A stretch of 64,000 nucleotides of DNA from Marsupella aquatica (lineage: Eukaryota; Marchantiophyta): the NCBI GenBank assembly GCA_973895155.1, contig OZ316891.1:24304001-24368000 (forward strand), in the 5' to 3' direction. How positions within the stretch are numbered: the stretch's first letter is position 1; every line of letters starts with the position of its first letter. Positions 30,551 through 44,100 of the stretch are shown piece after piece. Position numbers and translations under genes: made by a program. The notes beneath the pieces are model-generated. The model did not search any database. It saw nothing but the letters and a program-made list of their open reading frames with translations, and had not been told where the DNA came from.

Positions 30551-33500
30551 GGAACCCGGGCCATGACCGAAGGTAAGGACGCTGGGGGAGAGAACACAAT
30601 TAGGGTTAGGGTGCGCTAAGCATTGGCGGCTAGGGGTAACCAATGGGAGGAAAGACCAGAGGAGGAGAGGGGTAAGGACCGCTCCCAAGGAATGGTGGCT
30701 CATTGGCAAGCATGAACTGGGCAGACGACTACGGAAGGCCAACTACTGTCAGCTGCTTAGGCAAGCACTCGGTGCGGGAGCAGATACCAACGATTGAGTC
30801 AAGGAGGGTATGAGCAACGTCAATCAAGCGGCACATTTTTGGGGATGCCTGTTCGAACGGGCAACTGAGTACATTAGGACTTACAAGGACAAAGAATCGG
30901 AGAGAGCAGCTCAAGAACGGCAAGAGCTCGCTTGACTATGGGAGCTACAGAAGTCTGCCTTCTTAGGAGGAGAACTCATCAAGGCCGAGTTCTTGTGGAC
31001 TCCTACTGCCAATCAGCTCAATGACCTTCTGTTTTGCGAAGACAGAATCGTCGGCATTCGGGAAGCCATCAACCGCTGCAACGATGCGCACTGGGAGTTG
31101 AAGGGTAGCACGGAGGGGTGGACAAAGGCAACTGTGCTAGGAGAAACATCCACGGCAGCCGAGATGAAGAGGAAAGGAAACAACAACGAAGAGGCCACCC
31201 CGGCAAAAAGAACAAGGTCGGCAGCACCAAGGAAGCCAGCAAAGCAGCAGAACAGGAGGCAGGGAGAAGCCAAAGAGGAGGAGGTTGATCCCATCAATGC
31301 CATTCCAACAAAGGATGACACCTGGAAAGGCTGGGCGGCGACCCTACCAGAGGAAGTGCAATTACATTTTTCACGGGAGGAGGATGCATGCTTTACGGCC
31401 ATGCAGACCAAGAAGTACCATGGCTTCATGGCTAGATCCGGCTTGGAAACCTTCGTAAGATTACCATGGCTGAAGCCAGAGGTGCCGGACTCAGACTTAT
31501 TAGAATTCATGGGATCATGGGAACCTGAGACTAATTCCAGGAGGGTGTATGGGAAGGATTTCTATCTCACTCCCCAGGTGATTGTCGAGGTGTTTGGCTT
31601 GCTGATGGGTAATAAGACCAAGGTTGATACCAGGAAAACCTTACCTGACAAAGAGTTCCGGTCGTTCCCAGGACCATCAACAAAGAATGGCTTCTTCCGG
31701 AACACCTCCACCAACTCGCACATCGGAGAGATGATCGATTTCTTGCGGGTGACCATGCATTGTAACTTGCCAAGGGCAGAGATCGGCAAGGCTTAGGTCT
31801 ACCTAGCAGAAAGGCCAGACCCAAGCCGGTACAGGACACTGCCCCAGAGGCCGGCTTAAGCCGACTTAGGAGGGAAAACCCCTTTATTGGAGCCAACGAG
31901 AGAAGGAGGCCGGAACACAAGCCAGGAGTTTGAATGTATGTGGGAGCTTCAAGCCCCAAATCGGAGGAAGAACAGCCTAAGGCTCCTTCCTGTGGAAAGC
32001 AGAGGGAGAGGACAGCCTGGAAACTAGAGGAGGAACAAGAGCCCATGATCTGTGAGGCCATTTTCACGGCAGGACCAAGGGAACAGAGGGGGAAGCCGGG
32101 AGTCCAAGTAGTGGAGGAGGCGGTGGAGGACTACAACAATGATAACTCCGGCTATGGGTTGGATCATCATGTTCCAAGAGTAAGGACCCGTGGCCGACTT
32201 ATCCCCACGCTTCCAAGAGTAGTTTGAGGGGACCCCACCCAGCAGAGTAGCCCCAAGTCTCCCCCACCAGAGGTTGCTCCCCCGAGCTTTGATGGCATAA
32301 AGTAGACGGCACAAGAATTTCAGGAGCAACTTAGGGAGGAAGAGAAAGCAGCCCTGGCTAGGGAGAAAGATTTACCAGGAGGAGATTGGCCGGAGGACAT
32401 CAGGCGGCTTGCCAAAAAAAGAAGCAACCCTCTTGCCACCATAGAAGAAATCCGCAAGGCAGCTTGGGAACAGAGGCCGAGGTGGTTGATGCTGATGACT
32501 TCTACTTACTCCACCTATGCTAAAGATAGAGCCATGGAGTACAGGGGGAAGTCTGGGGACCTGGCGCTCAGCATATTTTGGGAGGAGTTGGAGCAGGGAC
32601 CTTTTTTCCAGAGGGAGATGTTGAAGAAGCACCGATTAGAAGAAGCGGTGGCTTTGGAGAGAAGCAAGAAGGACGAGGTCATCCGGCGGCTTAGGGAGAT
32701 GGAAGCCAAGGTGGAAGACTTGCAAGCGGCTAAGAAAGCCCAAGATGAGCTGCAAATTAAGCGACATGAGCCAAACATCATGCAAGGACAATTGGATGCC
32801 GCTCAATCTGGCAATCAGATTATCAAGGATAAACTTACTCGGACCCAAGGAGAGTTGGCCAGTGCGGTCAAGGACAGGGAAAAGTGGAAGCAGGAGCTGA
32901 GGGACGCAGAGGAGGCCCACATAACCGCCAACAACCGGGCCATGGCGGAGACTCAGAGAAGGGAGAGGGCGTTGAAAGGAGAGCTCGAGGATATCCGCGG
33001 AGCCCTTGAGCAGAAGGAGGCCGAGTTAGGGAAATCCTATCAAGGGATTATTGCGCTGTAGCAGGAGCTTGCATCCCTGAAGGCCAGCTTCAAGGCCAAC
33101 CTGCGTGAGAAGGACGACCAGCTCGACCAGACTTATGCCAAGATGAATAAGATGGAGTCTGAGGTCGTAGCGGAGCTCAACAAGGAGCTAAGAGCAACCC
33201 AGGAGGAGAGGGCTACCTTAAAATTGGAATTGGAAGAAGCCAGAAAGGAGCTGTAGGAGGGACGGAAGGACCTGGAGGAAGCCCAGGAGGAGTTGGAGGA
33301 AACCACCAAGAAGATGGAGAACTTACAGCAGCGGGCCAACAACCAAATGGAGCGGCTGAAGAAACAGGCCGCAGTATTTAAGTGCTTAGCTTCATCTGGT
33401 CCAACTCCAATTGTGGGAACTCTGTTACCAGGAGGGGTACTGGGCGAAAGACAAGCCGAGACACACGCCCCGGTGCCGGAGGTAGGTAGCAAGGGGAAGG

Positions 33501-33907
33501 GACCAGCTACCAAAACAGGGAAGAAAAAGAAGCGGAAATCTTCTGGGTCTAGGAGTTATACGGCTTACCAAGCCGTTGTGACCCAAGAGGTCAACCTAGC
33601 ACCAACCTCCGGCATGGTCACGGCAGTAGACCAACCTGTTGAAGAAGGTGGGGATGGCAAGGCCAAGGCCGAGACAGCTTTTGATGAAGCCGAGGTACCG
33701 GATCCTCCACTAGAACATGTCGGGGAGGCCGAAGCCGTATCGAAGGCCGTGACCGATGCTGGGGCCAAAGCCGAGGGTGGACCCAGTGAAGCCGATGAAG
33801 AGTTGAATCGATCCGGGGCAGGTAATCTATCAGAGGACGGACCAACGGTAGTGGCTGCGGGGGAAGCATTGGGGGCGTCCATTGAGGATCCGCCACCGGT
33901 GTCATGA
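30551..33907 (+). pseudogene. Decayed LTR-borne ORF, outer 5' LTR copy
   Basis: Aligns along its length with the intact ORF at 46467-49862. Interruptions include TGA early in the basic N-terminus, TGA near 30931 (Arg in the intact copy), TAG at 31795, 33058 and 33256 (Gln in the intact copy), TGA at 32225 (Arg), and the ~340-bp deletion. The surviving pieces 30993-31796, 32486-33061 and 33293-33907 cover the globular region, coiled coil and acidic C-terminus. The premature stops match Gln CAG or Arg CGA codons in sister copies. Confidence 0.85.
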
Positions 33908-34161
33908 CGGTGCAAGGGCGTCGTTCCTTTAAGGAAGGGCGGACGTGGAGGTAGGAGGCGTGAGTGGGCAGGGCGGGCTCAGATCTCCAAGTTTAGGATT
34001 AGGATCAAGACCAGGAGACGGCCCTGACACTTAGATTAGTGGGATGGCGGATCCATTGGTAGGAGCAACACTTGTGCTCCTGCCTCGCTGTACAGTTAGG
34101 TAGATTACAGGTAGGATAGATTAAGCTTACGCAGCAAAGTTCTGGACAGATCCGCTGCCAG

Positions 34162-34169
34162 GATAAATA
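34162..34169 (+). promoter_or_regulatory. Candidate LTR TATA box
   Basis: GATAAATA followed by CCTGGGCAGCGGGG. The same arrangement recurs in the other LTRs at 45006 and 50125 (GATAAGTA), 54348 (GATAAATA) and, in the divergent solo LTR, 53238 (GATAAAAA then CCCAGGCAGCG). Conservation across diverged copies suggests the core promoter. If so, the large ORF lies upstream of it, in U3. Confidence 0.45.
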
Positions 34170-34808
34170 CCTGGGCAGCGGGGAGTCCAGGGCCTCTTCT
34201 TTAGCAAGTTTTTAGTTGCACCAGCAGGGCTGGGATCAAATAGTAAGAGAAGCTCTCGGTTAGTTATACAGTGACCCTTGTGTATATTCATGTTTCTCAT
34301 GCCTAAGAACTGAATAGAGTTGGCCTCACAGCTTAGTTTGCAAAGCTTGTGTATGAGATGTACTGGTTGTATGGCAAGTGCATGGTATGACTCAGTCAGA
34401 AGGAGTCATTTTGCTATTTGTGCGTCGCATTAACTTGTGTGAAGAGTGCCCACATCAATGAAGGGAAGTAGCAAGGGAGTGAGAATTGGATGTGTCGAGC
34501 TGAGAGAGGTCTTAGCGACTTAACCAAGCCAATTGGGGATCATTCCGGCGTCGGAATCCAAACATACCTAATGGAAGACCAGGAGAGGAATACAAGGGAG
34601 GGCTTAGAATAGGCCGGCTAAGTATCTCATGACCCGATGAAGGATCTGTCCAGTATATGTGTGTAAAATGTTAATAGTAGTTGAAGGAGAGTTAGCAGCG
34701 TCCCATGCCGCTAAGCCACAGAAACGGCCTCACCAAGGACGAAACCTGCGGGAATCGGCTTGAGCAAGGGGGTTTTCTTGGGTTTGGGGAGCCATGGGAC
34801 GCACCACA

Positions 34809-37066
34809 TTTTTGGCACTAGATGGAGGGGGCATTTCTTAAGCCGTGAGATATGAAGTTAGGAAGGAAGCGTGGGTAATGACTGAACCTACGCCGAAAGA
34901 GGAAAGAGCGATTCAACGGGAGAGAGCTCATCTGCAGCAGCTCGCCGGGTGGCATGATACACAGCAACTGAGAGGGGCAGAAAGAGCTAGTAGTTCCATA
35001 ACTGAAAGTGGCATTGAAGAAGACATACCAGAAGAAGGGTCGGTAAGGAGAAGTGAGTCTCCAACCGACATGGGGGAACCAGAGGCACGGCCAGATGAGA
35101 GGCCAAGGACCAAACTGAGCCAACGATCGCATATTCATTACAAGGCCTTTCATGGAAGAGGAGATGAGGATCCGGACGAATGGTTGGATGACTTCGAAGG
35201 AACTGTTGCAACAAATGGAGAATCTGCCATCAAGATGAAAATTCTTCCCGGCTTGTTCAAAGGTGAGGCTAGGCCTTGGTACAGAGCATTGGACGTGGAA
35301 GATCAAGCCATCTGGAATACTTTCAGATCACTATTTGTCAAGGAGTTTTGACCCATTGGAACTTCAGAGTTAGCAGTGCTGAAGTTGGGACGACTTTGGT
35401 TCAAGGAGAATAAATCTTTCAGGAAGTTCCTGCAACGCTTCCAAAAGCTAGTAAGACGTACCAAGACCAATGCATCTGAAGGTATGCAACTTCAATGGTT
35501 AGTGAATGCTTTGCCACAGAAGATGAGTTTTGCAATTAGGAAGGAGAATCTAGAGACTTTAGCCGAGGCAATTAGAGATATTCAATTATACATAAATGCA
35601 GATATCACAAGCCGAAAGAAACAGCTTAAGTCTGAGAGTTCCTCATCGGAGGAAGGATCAACCCATCAAAAAAACGATAAGAAAAAGAAACATTCTAAGA
35701 AGTCAAGAAGTGATAACTCAAGCTCGGATAGTGGAGGTAGCAAGAGTGAGTCATCTTCTAGTTCTGAAGAAGAAAAAACTAGGAAAACAAAGGGTAGAAA
35801 GAGGGGAAAGATGAAAGTCAAGCTAGAGGCTAAAACACCAGATAACATCATAGCCCTTACCGAGCAGCTTAAGGCTATAATTGCAGAGGTAAAATCAAAG
35901 AAGAAGGTAGTACAGGAGGATAGCTCTATATGGTGTACCTTATGTTATAAAACCGGACACCATAAAGATGCATGTCCTAAACTTAATACTAGTCATGTTC
36001 GGCATGTGGCTGAGGTTAGACCATGTCAGGGAGAAGTAGAGTACTTTTTAGGGGATGCTGCTGATAGTGTTTTTGGCATCAGTGAGACTGGAGCACGAGA
36101 CCTATCCAACAGACCTGCATCTCTCTGGTCAAGATTAAGGAACAATACGGGAGAAATGTATCCTCGGATTATTCAAAATCCATCAGTACCTCCTAGGCCA
36201 AATGTGCAAAGATTTGCGGCATGCTATAATTGTGGTCAACCTGGTCATTTTGCTAGAGAATGCCCGAATGACGCAAACAAGGTGATGGACAACCAGCTCA
36301 GCTATGTATGGGATGCCGACAGGAGGGCCACCTGCTAGGACAATGTCCTACGTGGTTGGCAGGCATGGCCGCAAACCATAAGCTCTTGCCAGTCAAGGTC
36401 TTGCCACCAGGTACTACCCCCGGAGGAGTTCAAATCAACCACATCAAACTCGGATGGCAAACGGATGCCAAGGCAGAGTTCTGACCATCTGATGATGAGG
36501 CCGAGGCCCTATCAACCTTCTCAGAGGAGGATTTGGATCATGATTGCTACTGGGTCTCTATTCGATCTACCAGAAGGAAGGAAAGGTGGGATGGGCTGGC
36601 CAAAAATAAAGAGAAGGATAAGGAAGAAAGAATCGACTCTTTGTTAACATCAACAGAAGGGGAAGGAAAGGTGCCGGCAACACAGGTAAGCCATGCGCCC
36701 ACCCGTGAGCCCAATCCTTCACAGGATAGCGACTTCAATCGAGATCACCCTAAGTTGTTCTACCCCTCTATTACGGCTAGTGCTAAGGAACAATTGCAAG
36801 AATTAGAAACCCTGGAGAATACCAAAGCCATAGCCAAGGATGTGAAACAAGCAAAAGCGTTGTTTGCTTTGGAGGATCCAATGGCTGTGGAAACCAGCGT
36901 GGAAAAATAGGCCAAAGCCAAGATGAAGACACCGCCAAAAGAGAAGCCGATAGTTCCCTATGACCTGGCTAAAGATGTGCTAGAATCTAGAGTCTTGGCA
37001 ACCGTAGGTCAACTATTGAAAAATAGCCTGTACTTCCAGAAGCAGTTAAGGACGGCGATTCTCGGC
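34809..37066 (+). pseudogene. gag: gag and start of pol of the outer giant-LTR element
   Basis: gag runs from about 34845 through GRGDEDPDEWLDDFEG and FKGEARPWYRAL (retrotransposon gag domain), is stopped by TGA at 35349, and continues in another frame from 35376 with FRKFLQRFQKL. A Ser/Lys/Glu-rich linker leads to zinc knuckles CTLCYKTGHHKDAC and CYNCGQPGHFAREC. Further open pieces (36533-36910 and 36923-37066) match the pre-protease region of the first gypsy element: LFYPSITASAKEQL and YDLAKDVLESRV...GQLLKNSLYFQKQLRT. Homology stops at 37066, before the protease active site. Without protease, RT or integrase it cannot move by itself. Confidence 0.85.
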
Positions 37067-37439
37067 AAGCCCTACCAGAGGAAGTGCAATTACATTTTGC
37101 ACGGGAGGAGGATGCATGCTTTACGGGCATGCAGACCAAGAAGTACCACGGCTTCATGGCCAGATCCGGCTTGGAAACCTTCGTAAGATTACCATGGCTG
37201 AAGCCAAAGGTGCCAGACTCAGACTTATTAGAATTCATGGGATCATGGGAACCCGAGACCAATTGCACGAGGGTGTATGGGAAGGATTTCTATCTCACTC
37301 CCCGGGTGATTGCCGAGGTGTTTGGCTTGCCAATGGGTAATAAGACCAAGGTTGATACCAGGAAAACCTTACGTGACAAGGAGTTCTGGTCATTCCCAGG
37401 ACCATCAACGAAGAATGGCTTCTTCCGGAACACCTGCAC

Positions 37440-37767
37440 CTCGGGGGGGTCACTATATGGAGGGTCATACATCGCGTGCGACGTTTTAGGGTTTGACCCC
37501 CCTAACTTTAAAGTGAAAAATATTTTTTTGCAAAGCCCTTTCTTTCTTAAAATTTTGTCATTTTTTATTAAAAAACCCCTAAAAACTTTATAGAAAGTAT
37601 TTTTTGCAATTAAATAGGCCTATGTGTTCTTTAAAGTCGACCAATCAATAAAACATGCCCTATGTGTTCTTCCACCAAACTTTGGAAGTCTTCCGCCACA
37701 CCCATTTAAATGGGCCTATACTTCGTCGCACGTGATGTGTCACTTCCGTGGAAGTGACCCCCCCGAG
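37440..37767. mobile_element. 328-bp TIR element, same family as the outermost element
   Basis: Perfect 15-bp terminal inverted repeats CTCGGGGGGGTCACT, flanked by ACCTGCAC on both sides (37432-37439 and 37768-37775), an 8-bp target duplication. The body has TTAAAAAACCCCTAA-type words also found in the element split at 26804-58033. It has no coding capacity. Confidence 0.85.
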
Positions 37768-40700
37768 ACCTGCACCAACCCGCACATCGGAGAGATGATC
37801 GATTTCTTACGGGTGACCATGCATTGTAACTTGCCAAGGGCAAAGATCGGCAAGGCTTAGGTCTACCTGGCAAAAAGGCCAGACCCAAGCCGGGATTACA
37901 ATGGGTACCTCCTCAACCAACTGAAGAAGATCTTGAAGGAGGAACAACAGATGATTGGCATGGGAAGCGTGTCCCGGCTTGGCTATCACATGCCGCTGTT
38001 GTGCCGGTATGCCCGAAGTCAAATCTTTGCCCCAGTACTTCCCCTATTGGCAAGGGCACCGGAGGAGGTTCCGGAGCAAAGGTCGGCAACAGAAGAGCCC
38101 AACCAGCCTGCCAGTCCTACGATCGAGCAGGTGTTTTGGCCAAGGAAAGAAGACTTGCCGATGCAGCAATCAGGCATGCAAAATTTGCTGAAATTGCTGG
38201 AGAAGGAGATAACGGCACTGGCAACGGCAACGGCACCGGTACATGACACTGCCCCAGAGGCCGGTTTAAGCCAACTTAGGAGGGAAAACCCCTTAACCGA
38301 AGCCAACGAGAGAAGGAGGCCGGAACACAAGCTGAGAGTTTGAATGTATGTGGGAGCTTCAAGCCCCGAATCGGAGGCAGAACAGCCTAAGGCTCCTTCC
38401 TGCGGACAGCAGAGGGAGAGGACAGCCTGGAAACTAGAGGAGGAACAAAAGCCCGTGATCTGTGAGGCCGTTTTCATGGCAGGACCAGGGGAACAGAGGG
38501 GGAAGCCGGGAGTCCAAGCAGTGGAGGAGGCGGTGGAGGACTACAGCAATGATAACTCCGGCTATGGGTCTGATCATCATGTTCCAGGAGTAAGGACCTA
38601 TGGCCGATTTATCCCCACGCTTCCAAGAGTAGTTTGAGGGGACCCCACCTAGCAGAGTAGCCCCGAGTCTCCCCCACCAGAGGTTGCTCCCCCAAGCTTT
38701 GATGGCATAAAGTAGACGGCACAAGAATTTCAGGAGCGACTTAGGGAGGAAGAGAAAGCAGCCCTGGCTAGGGAGAAAGATTTACCAGGAGGAGATTGGC
38801 CAGAGGACATCAGGCGGCTTGCCGAAAAAAGAAGCAACCCTCTTGCCACCATAGAAGAAATCCGCAAGGCAGCTTGGGAACAGAGGCCGAGGTGGTTGAT
38901 GCCGATCACTTCTACTTACTCCACCTGTGCTAAAGATAGAGCCATGGAGTACGGGGAGATGTGTGGGGACCTGGCGCTCAGCATCTTTGGGGAGGAGTTG
39001 GAGCAGGGACCTTTTTTCCAGAGGGAGATGTTGGAGAAGCACCGATTAGAAGAAGCGGTGGCTTTGGAGAGAAGCAAGAAGGACGAGGTCATCCGGCGGC
39101 TTAGGGAGATGGAAGCCAAGGTGGAAGACCTGCAGGCGGCTAAGAAAGCCCAAGATGAGCTGCAGATTAAGCAACATGAGCTAAACATCATGCAAGGACA
39201 ATTGGATGCCGCTCACTCTGGCAATCAGATTATCAAGGATAAACTGACTCGGACCCAAGGAGAGTTGGCCAGCGCGGTCAAGGACAAGGAAAAGTGGAAG
39301 CAGGAGCTGAGGGACACAGAGGAGGCCCACATAACCGCCAACAACCGGGCCATGGTGGAGACTTAGAGAAGGGAGAGGGCGCTGAAAGGAGAGCTCGAGG
39401 ATATCCGCGGAGCCCTTGAGCAGAAGGAGGCCAAGTTAGGGAAATCCTATCAAGGGATTATTGCACTGCAGTAGGAGCTTGCGTCCCTGACGGCCAACTT
39501 CAAGGCCAACCTGCATGAGAAGGACAACCAGCTCGACCAGACTTATGCCAAGATGAATAAGATGGAGTCTGAGGTTGTAGCAGAGCTCGACAAGGAGCTA
39601 AGAGCAACCCAGGAGGAGAGGGCTACCTTAAAATTGGAATTGGAAGAAGCCAAAAAGGAGCTGCAGGTGGGACGAAAGGACCTAGAGGAAGCCCAGGAGG
39701 AGTTGGAGGAAACCACCAGGAAGATGGAGAACTTACAGCGGTGGGCCGACAACCAAACGGAGCGGTTGAAGAAACAGGCCGTAGTATTTAAGTGCTTAGC
39801 TTCATCTGGTCCAACTCCAATTGTGGGAACTCCGTTACCAGGAGGGGTACTGGGCGAAAGACAAGCCGAGACACACGCCCCGGTGCCGGAGGTAGGTAGC
39901 AAAGGGAAGGGACCAGCTACCGAAACAGGAAGAAAAAGAAGCGGAAATCTTTTGGGTCTGGGAGTTATACAGCTTACCAAGCCGTTGTGACCCAGGAGGT
40001 CAACCCGGCACCAACCTCCGACATGGTCATGGCAGTAGATCCACCTGTTGAAGAAGGTGGGGATGGCAAGGCCGAGGCCGGGACAGCTATTGATGAAGCC
40101 GAGGTACCGGTGTGATGCCTTGCTAGGATCACGAAGGACTTAGTTAAGCCTAAAATAATGGCTAAATAAAGATTAGGTAGATAGAATAAGGGAGGAATAA
40201 GGATCAAAGCCGATTGCAACGTGTTTGGGGGAGATTGTGATAGGATCGGATCCAACGGTCGTGATTAAGTGGGATTAGGGTTATGACCTAATCGTGGCTT
40301 GATCAGGTAAGCCATCAGGAGGCGGCTTTGTAAGGAGGGGACCGACACTCTGTACACTTGTGCAATTGCTTGTTCGATCAACCTGGGGAGGTGATTTGGA
40401 AAATTGCGCAAGTTCTTGGCATTCGGTGGAATGAACACGGTGAATCAGATAGGGAAGTTTTGGGGCTGTTTGCTTGAAGAAGCAAGGCAGTTGATACCTA
40501 CGTATGAAGACGTTGAGCCAGAGCGCGCAGCTAGAGAACGAGCGGAGCTTGCGCGATTGTGGGGAATTCACAAATTGGCATTCGTAGATACGGAGGAGGT
40601 GTTGGAAAAGTTCTCGTGAACACCCACCAGTGCGGAGCTTGACAAATTGCTGATTCGGGAGAATAAGGTCGTGGGGATCAAGGAGGCAATCAAGAACGCA

Positions 40701-41164
40701 GGGCAGCCACTTTGGGAATTAAAGGGTCACACTGCAAAGTGGACAAAGGCAGCTATTCTTGGGGAGTATTCAGGCGTTGAAGAGATGAAGCGCAAGGGAG
40801 GTTCGGCATCCGCAACTCCAGTAAAGCGAACTAGGTCAGAGAGACCAATCAAGATGGAATTCGGGCCCGTTAGAGATTGGGCTGTAGAGGATAAAACCAT
40901 GACAGGGTGGGCGGACAGGTTACCTGCCAATTTACAATTGCAGTTTGCAAGAGATGAGGATGAGGTCTTCAGTGTCATTCAGGATAATAAATATGCAGGA
41001 TATATGAATGACACTGGGTTGGAGGGCTTTGTCAGGTTGTCCTGGAGGATGGTAGACATACCGGATGAGGATCTGTTGGACTTCGTGGGATGCTGGGAGG
41101 CTTCTTCCAACACGATGCTGTTGTATGGAAAGGTGTTTGAACTAACACCTGTGCTTATCAAAGC

Positions 41165-44100
41165 TGTGATGCCTAGCCAGGAATCACTCGGCCAGTTAAG
41201 GGGGTAAAGCAGGAATGCACCCTGGAAACACCTTAGTATAGGGACAAAACAAGAAGAATATAAATAATTAGGGGCGACTATGGAACCCGGACCGAGGCCG
41301 GAGGAAAGAACACTGGGGGTGAAAACTCGATTAGGGTTAGGGCGTGCTAAGCGTCGGCGGCTGGGAAGGATCAATGGGAGGAAGAGCCGAAGGAGGAGAG
41401 GGGTAAGGAGCGCTTGCAGGAGACGGTGGCTCATTTGCGAGCAGGAACTAGGCAGACGACTACGGGAGGCCAACTACTGTCAGCTGCTTAGGCAAGCACT
41501 CGGGGAGGGAGTAGATACCAACGATCCACCTAAGGAGGGTATGAGCAACGTCAATCAAGCAGCACATTTTTGGGGATGCCTGTTCGAACGGGCAACTGAG
41601 TACATCAAGACTTACGAGGACGAAGAATCAAAAAGAGCAGCTCGAGAACGACAAGAGCTCGCTAGATTGTGGGAGCTGCAGAAAACGGCTTTCTTAGGAG
41701 GCGAACTCATCAAGGCCGAGTTCTTGTGGACTCCTACTTCCAATCAGCTTGACAATCTTCTGGTTTGCAAAGACAGCATCATCGGCATCCGAGAGGCCAT
41801 CAAGAACTGCAACGACATACACTGGGAATTAAAGGGTAGCACAGAAAGGTGGACCCAGGCAACAGTGCTAGGAGAAACCTCCACGGCAGCTGAGATGAAG
41901 AGGAAGGGAGTCGTCAACGATGAAGCCACCCCGGCAAAAAGAACGAGGTCGGCGGCACCAAAGAAACCAGCCGAACAGCAGAGCAGGAGGAAGAGCAAAG
42001 CCGAGGAGGAGGAAAGCGACCCCATCAACGCCATTCCAACCAGGGATGACACCTGGAAGGGCTGGGCGGCAACTCTACCAATAGAGGTGCAACTACATTT
42101 TGCACGGGAGGAGGATGCATGCTTTACGGCCATGCAGACCAAGAAGTACCGAGGCTTCATGGCCGGATCCGGCTTGGAAGCCTTCGTAAGATTACCATGG
42201 CTGAAGCCGGAGGTGCCGGATTCAGACCTATTAAAATTCATGGGGTCATGGGAACCCGAGACCAATTGCACGAGGATATATGGGAAGGATTTCTATCTTA
42301 CTCCCAAGGTGATTGCCGAAGTATTTGGCTTGCCGATAGGCAATAAGACCAAGGTTGATACTAGGAAGACCTTGCCTGACAAAGAGTTCCGGTCGTTCCC
42401 CGGACCATCAACGAAGAATGGCTTCTTCCGGAACACATGCACCAACCCGCACATTGGAGAGATGATCAACTTCTTGCGGGTAACCATGCATTGTAACTTG
42501 CCGAGAGCGGAGATCGGCAAGGCACAGGTCTATCTAGCAAAGAGACCAGACCCAAGCCGAGACTACAACGGGTACCTCCTCAACCAATTGAAGAAAATCT
42601 TGAAGGAGGAGCAGCAGGTAATCGGCGTGGGGAGCGTATCGCAGCTTGGCTATCACATGCCGCTGTTGTGCCGGTATGCCAGAGGTCAGACCTTTGCCCC
42701 GGTACTTCCCCTACAGGCAAGGGCACCAGTTCCGGAACAGAGACAGGCAACGGAGAAACCCAAACCGCCCGACAGTGCTACAATCGACCAGGTGTTTAGA
42801 CCAAGAACGGAGGACTTGCCGATGCAGCAACCAGGCATGCAGAGTCTGCTGAAGCTGCTGGAGAAAGAAAAGAGATCGGCATCGGCAACGACAACGGCAA
42901 CGGCAACAATGCAGGACACTGCCCCAGAGGTCAACTTAAGCAGACTTAGAAGGGAAGACCCCTCTACCGGAGTCTCAAGCTCTGAATCTGAGGCAGAATT
43001 GCCGGAAGCTCCTACCAACGAAGAAGAGAGGGAGAAGCCGGAAGTAGAAGAAGTAGAGGAGGCAGTGGAGGACTGCGGCCATGATAACTCCGGCTATGGG
43101 TGGGACCATCACGTTCCAGGAGTAAGGACCTGTGGCCGGTTTATCCCCACACTTCCAAGGGTAGTACGAGGAGACCCCAACCAGCAGAGTAGCCCTGAGT
43201 CTCCTCCACCAGATGTTGCTCCCCCGAGCTTTGACGGCATAAAACAGACGGCGCTGGAATTTCAGGAGCGAATCAGGCAGGAAGAGGAAGCAGCCCTGGC
43301 TAGGGAAAAGCATTTACCAGGAGGAGATTGGCCGGAGGACATTAGGCGGCTAGCCAAAAAAGGAAGCAAACCTCTAGCCACGATTGAAGAGACCCGCAAG
43401 ACGGCTTGGGAGCAGAGGCCGCGATGGGCGATGCATCTTTGGGGAGGAATTGGAGGTAGGACCCTTTTTCCATAGGGAGCAGTTGGAGAAGCGCCAATTG
43501 GAAGAAGCGGTGGCCTTGGAAAGAAGCAAGAAGGACGAGGTCATCCGTCGGCTTAGGGAAAGGGAAGCCGAAATCAAGGACCTGAGGGCGGCCAAGAAAG
43601 CCCAAGATGAGCTGCGGATTAAACGGCATGAGCTAAATATCATGCAGGGGCAGTTGGACGTAGCGCAGGCTGCTGGTCAGATTATCAAGGATAAACTGAC
43701 TCAGACCCAAGGAGAGTTGGCCGATGCGATCAAAGAGAGGGAGAAGTGGAAGCAAGAGCTGAGGAATGCAGAGGAGGCCCATATAACAGCTAACAACCGG
43801 GCCATGGCGGAGACCCAAAGAAAGGAACGGGCGTTGAAGGGCGAGCTCGAGAAAAGCCGCAGAGCCCTTGAGCAGAAGGAGGCCGAGTTAAGGAAATCCT
43901 ATCAAGGGATTATTGCGCTGCAGCAGGAGCTTGCGTCCCTAACGGCCACCTTCAAAGCCAACCTAAGGGAGAAGGAGGATATGCTCGATCAGACTTACGC
44001 CAAGATGAACCAGATGGAGTCTGTCATCATTGCAGAGCTCGACAAGGAGCTAAGAGCAACCCGGGAGGAGAGGGCTACCTTGAAGAAGGAATTGGAGGAA

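Larger units (their letters stand above)
30434..34808 (+). repeat. 5' LTR of the outer giant-LTR element (4375 bp)
   Basis: TG..CA ends; immediately followed by a primer-site-like TGGCACTAGATGGAGGGGG (34813-34831; tRNA not identified) and a gag region. It contains a decayed copy of the LTR-borne ORF (30551-33907). It is shorter than the solo LTRs partly because ~340 bp is missing near 31832, where AAGCCGG joins TACAGGACACTGCC. Confidence 0.88.

Noticed and set aside
30595-30615. TTAGGGTTAGGG words in the giant LTRs (also in the copia LTRs)
   Set aside because: Only two units in each LTR, and the copia copies are equally short; no telomere-like array, so chance or LTR sequence.
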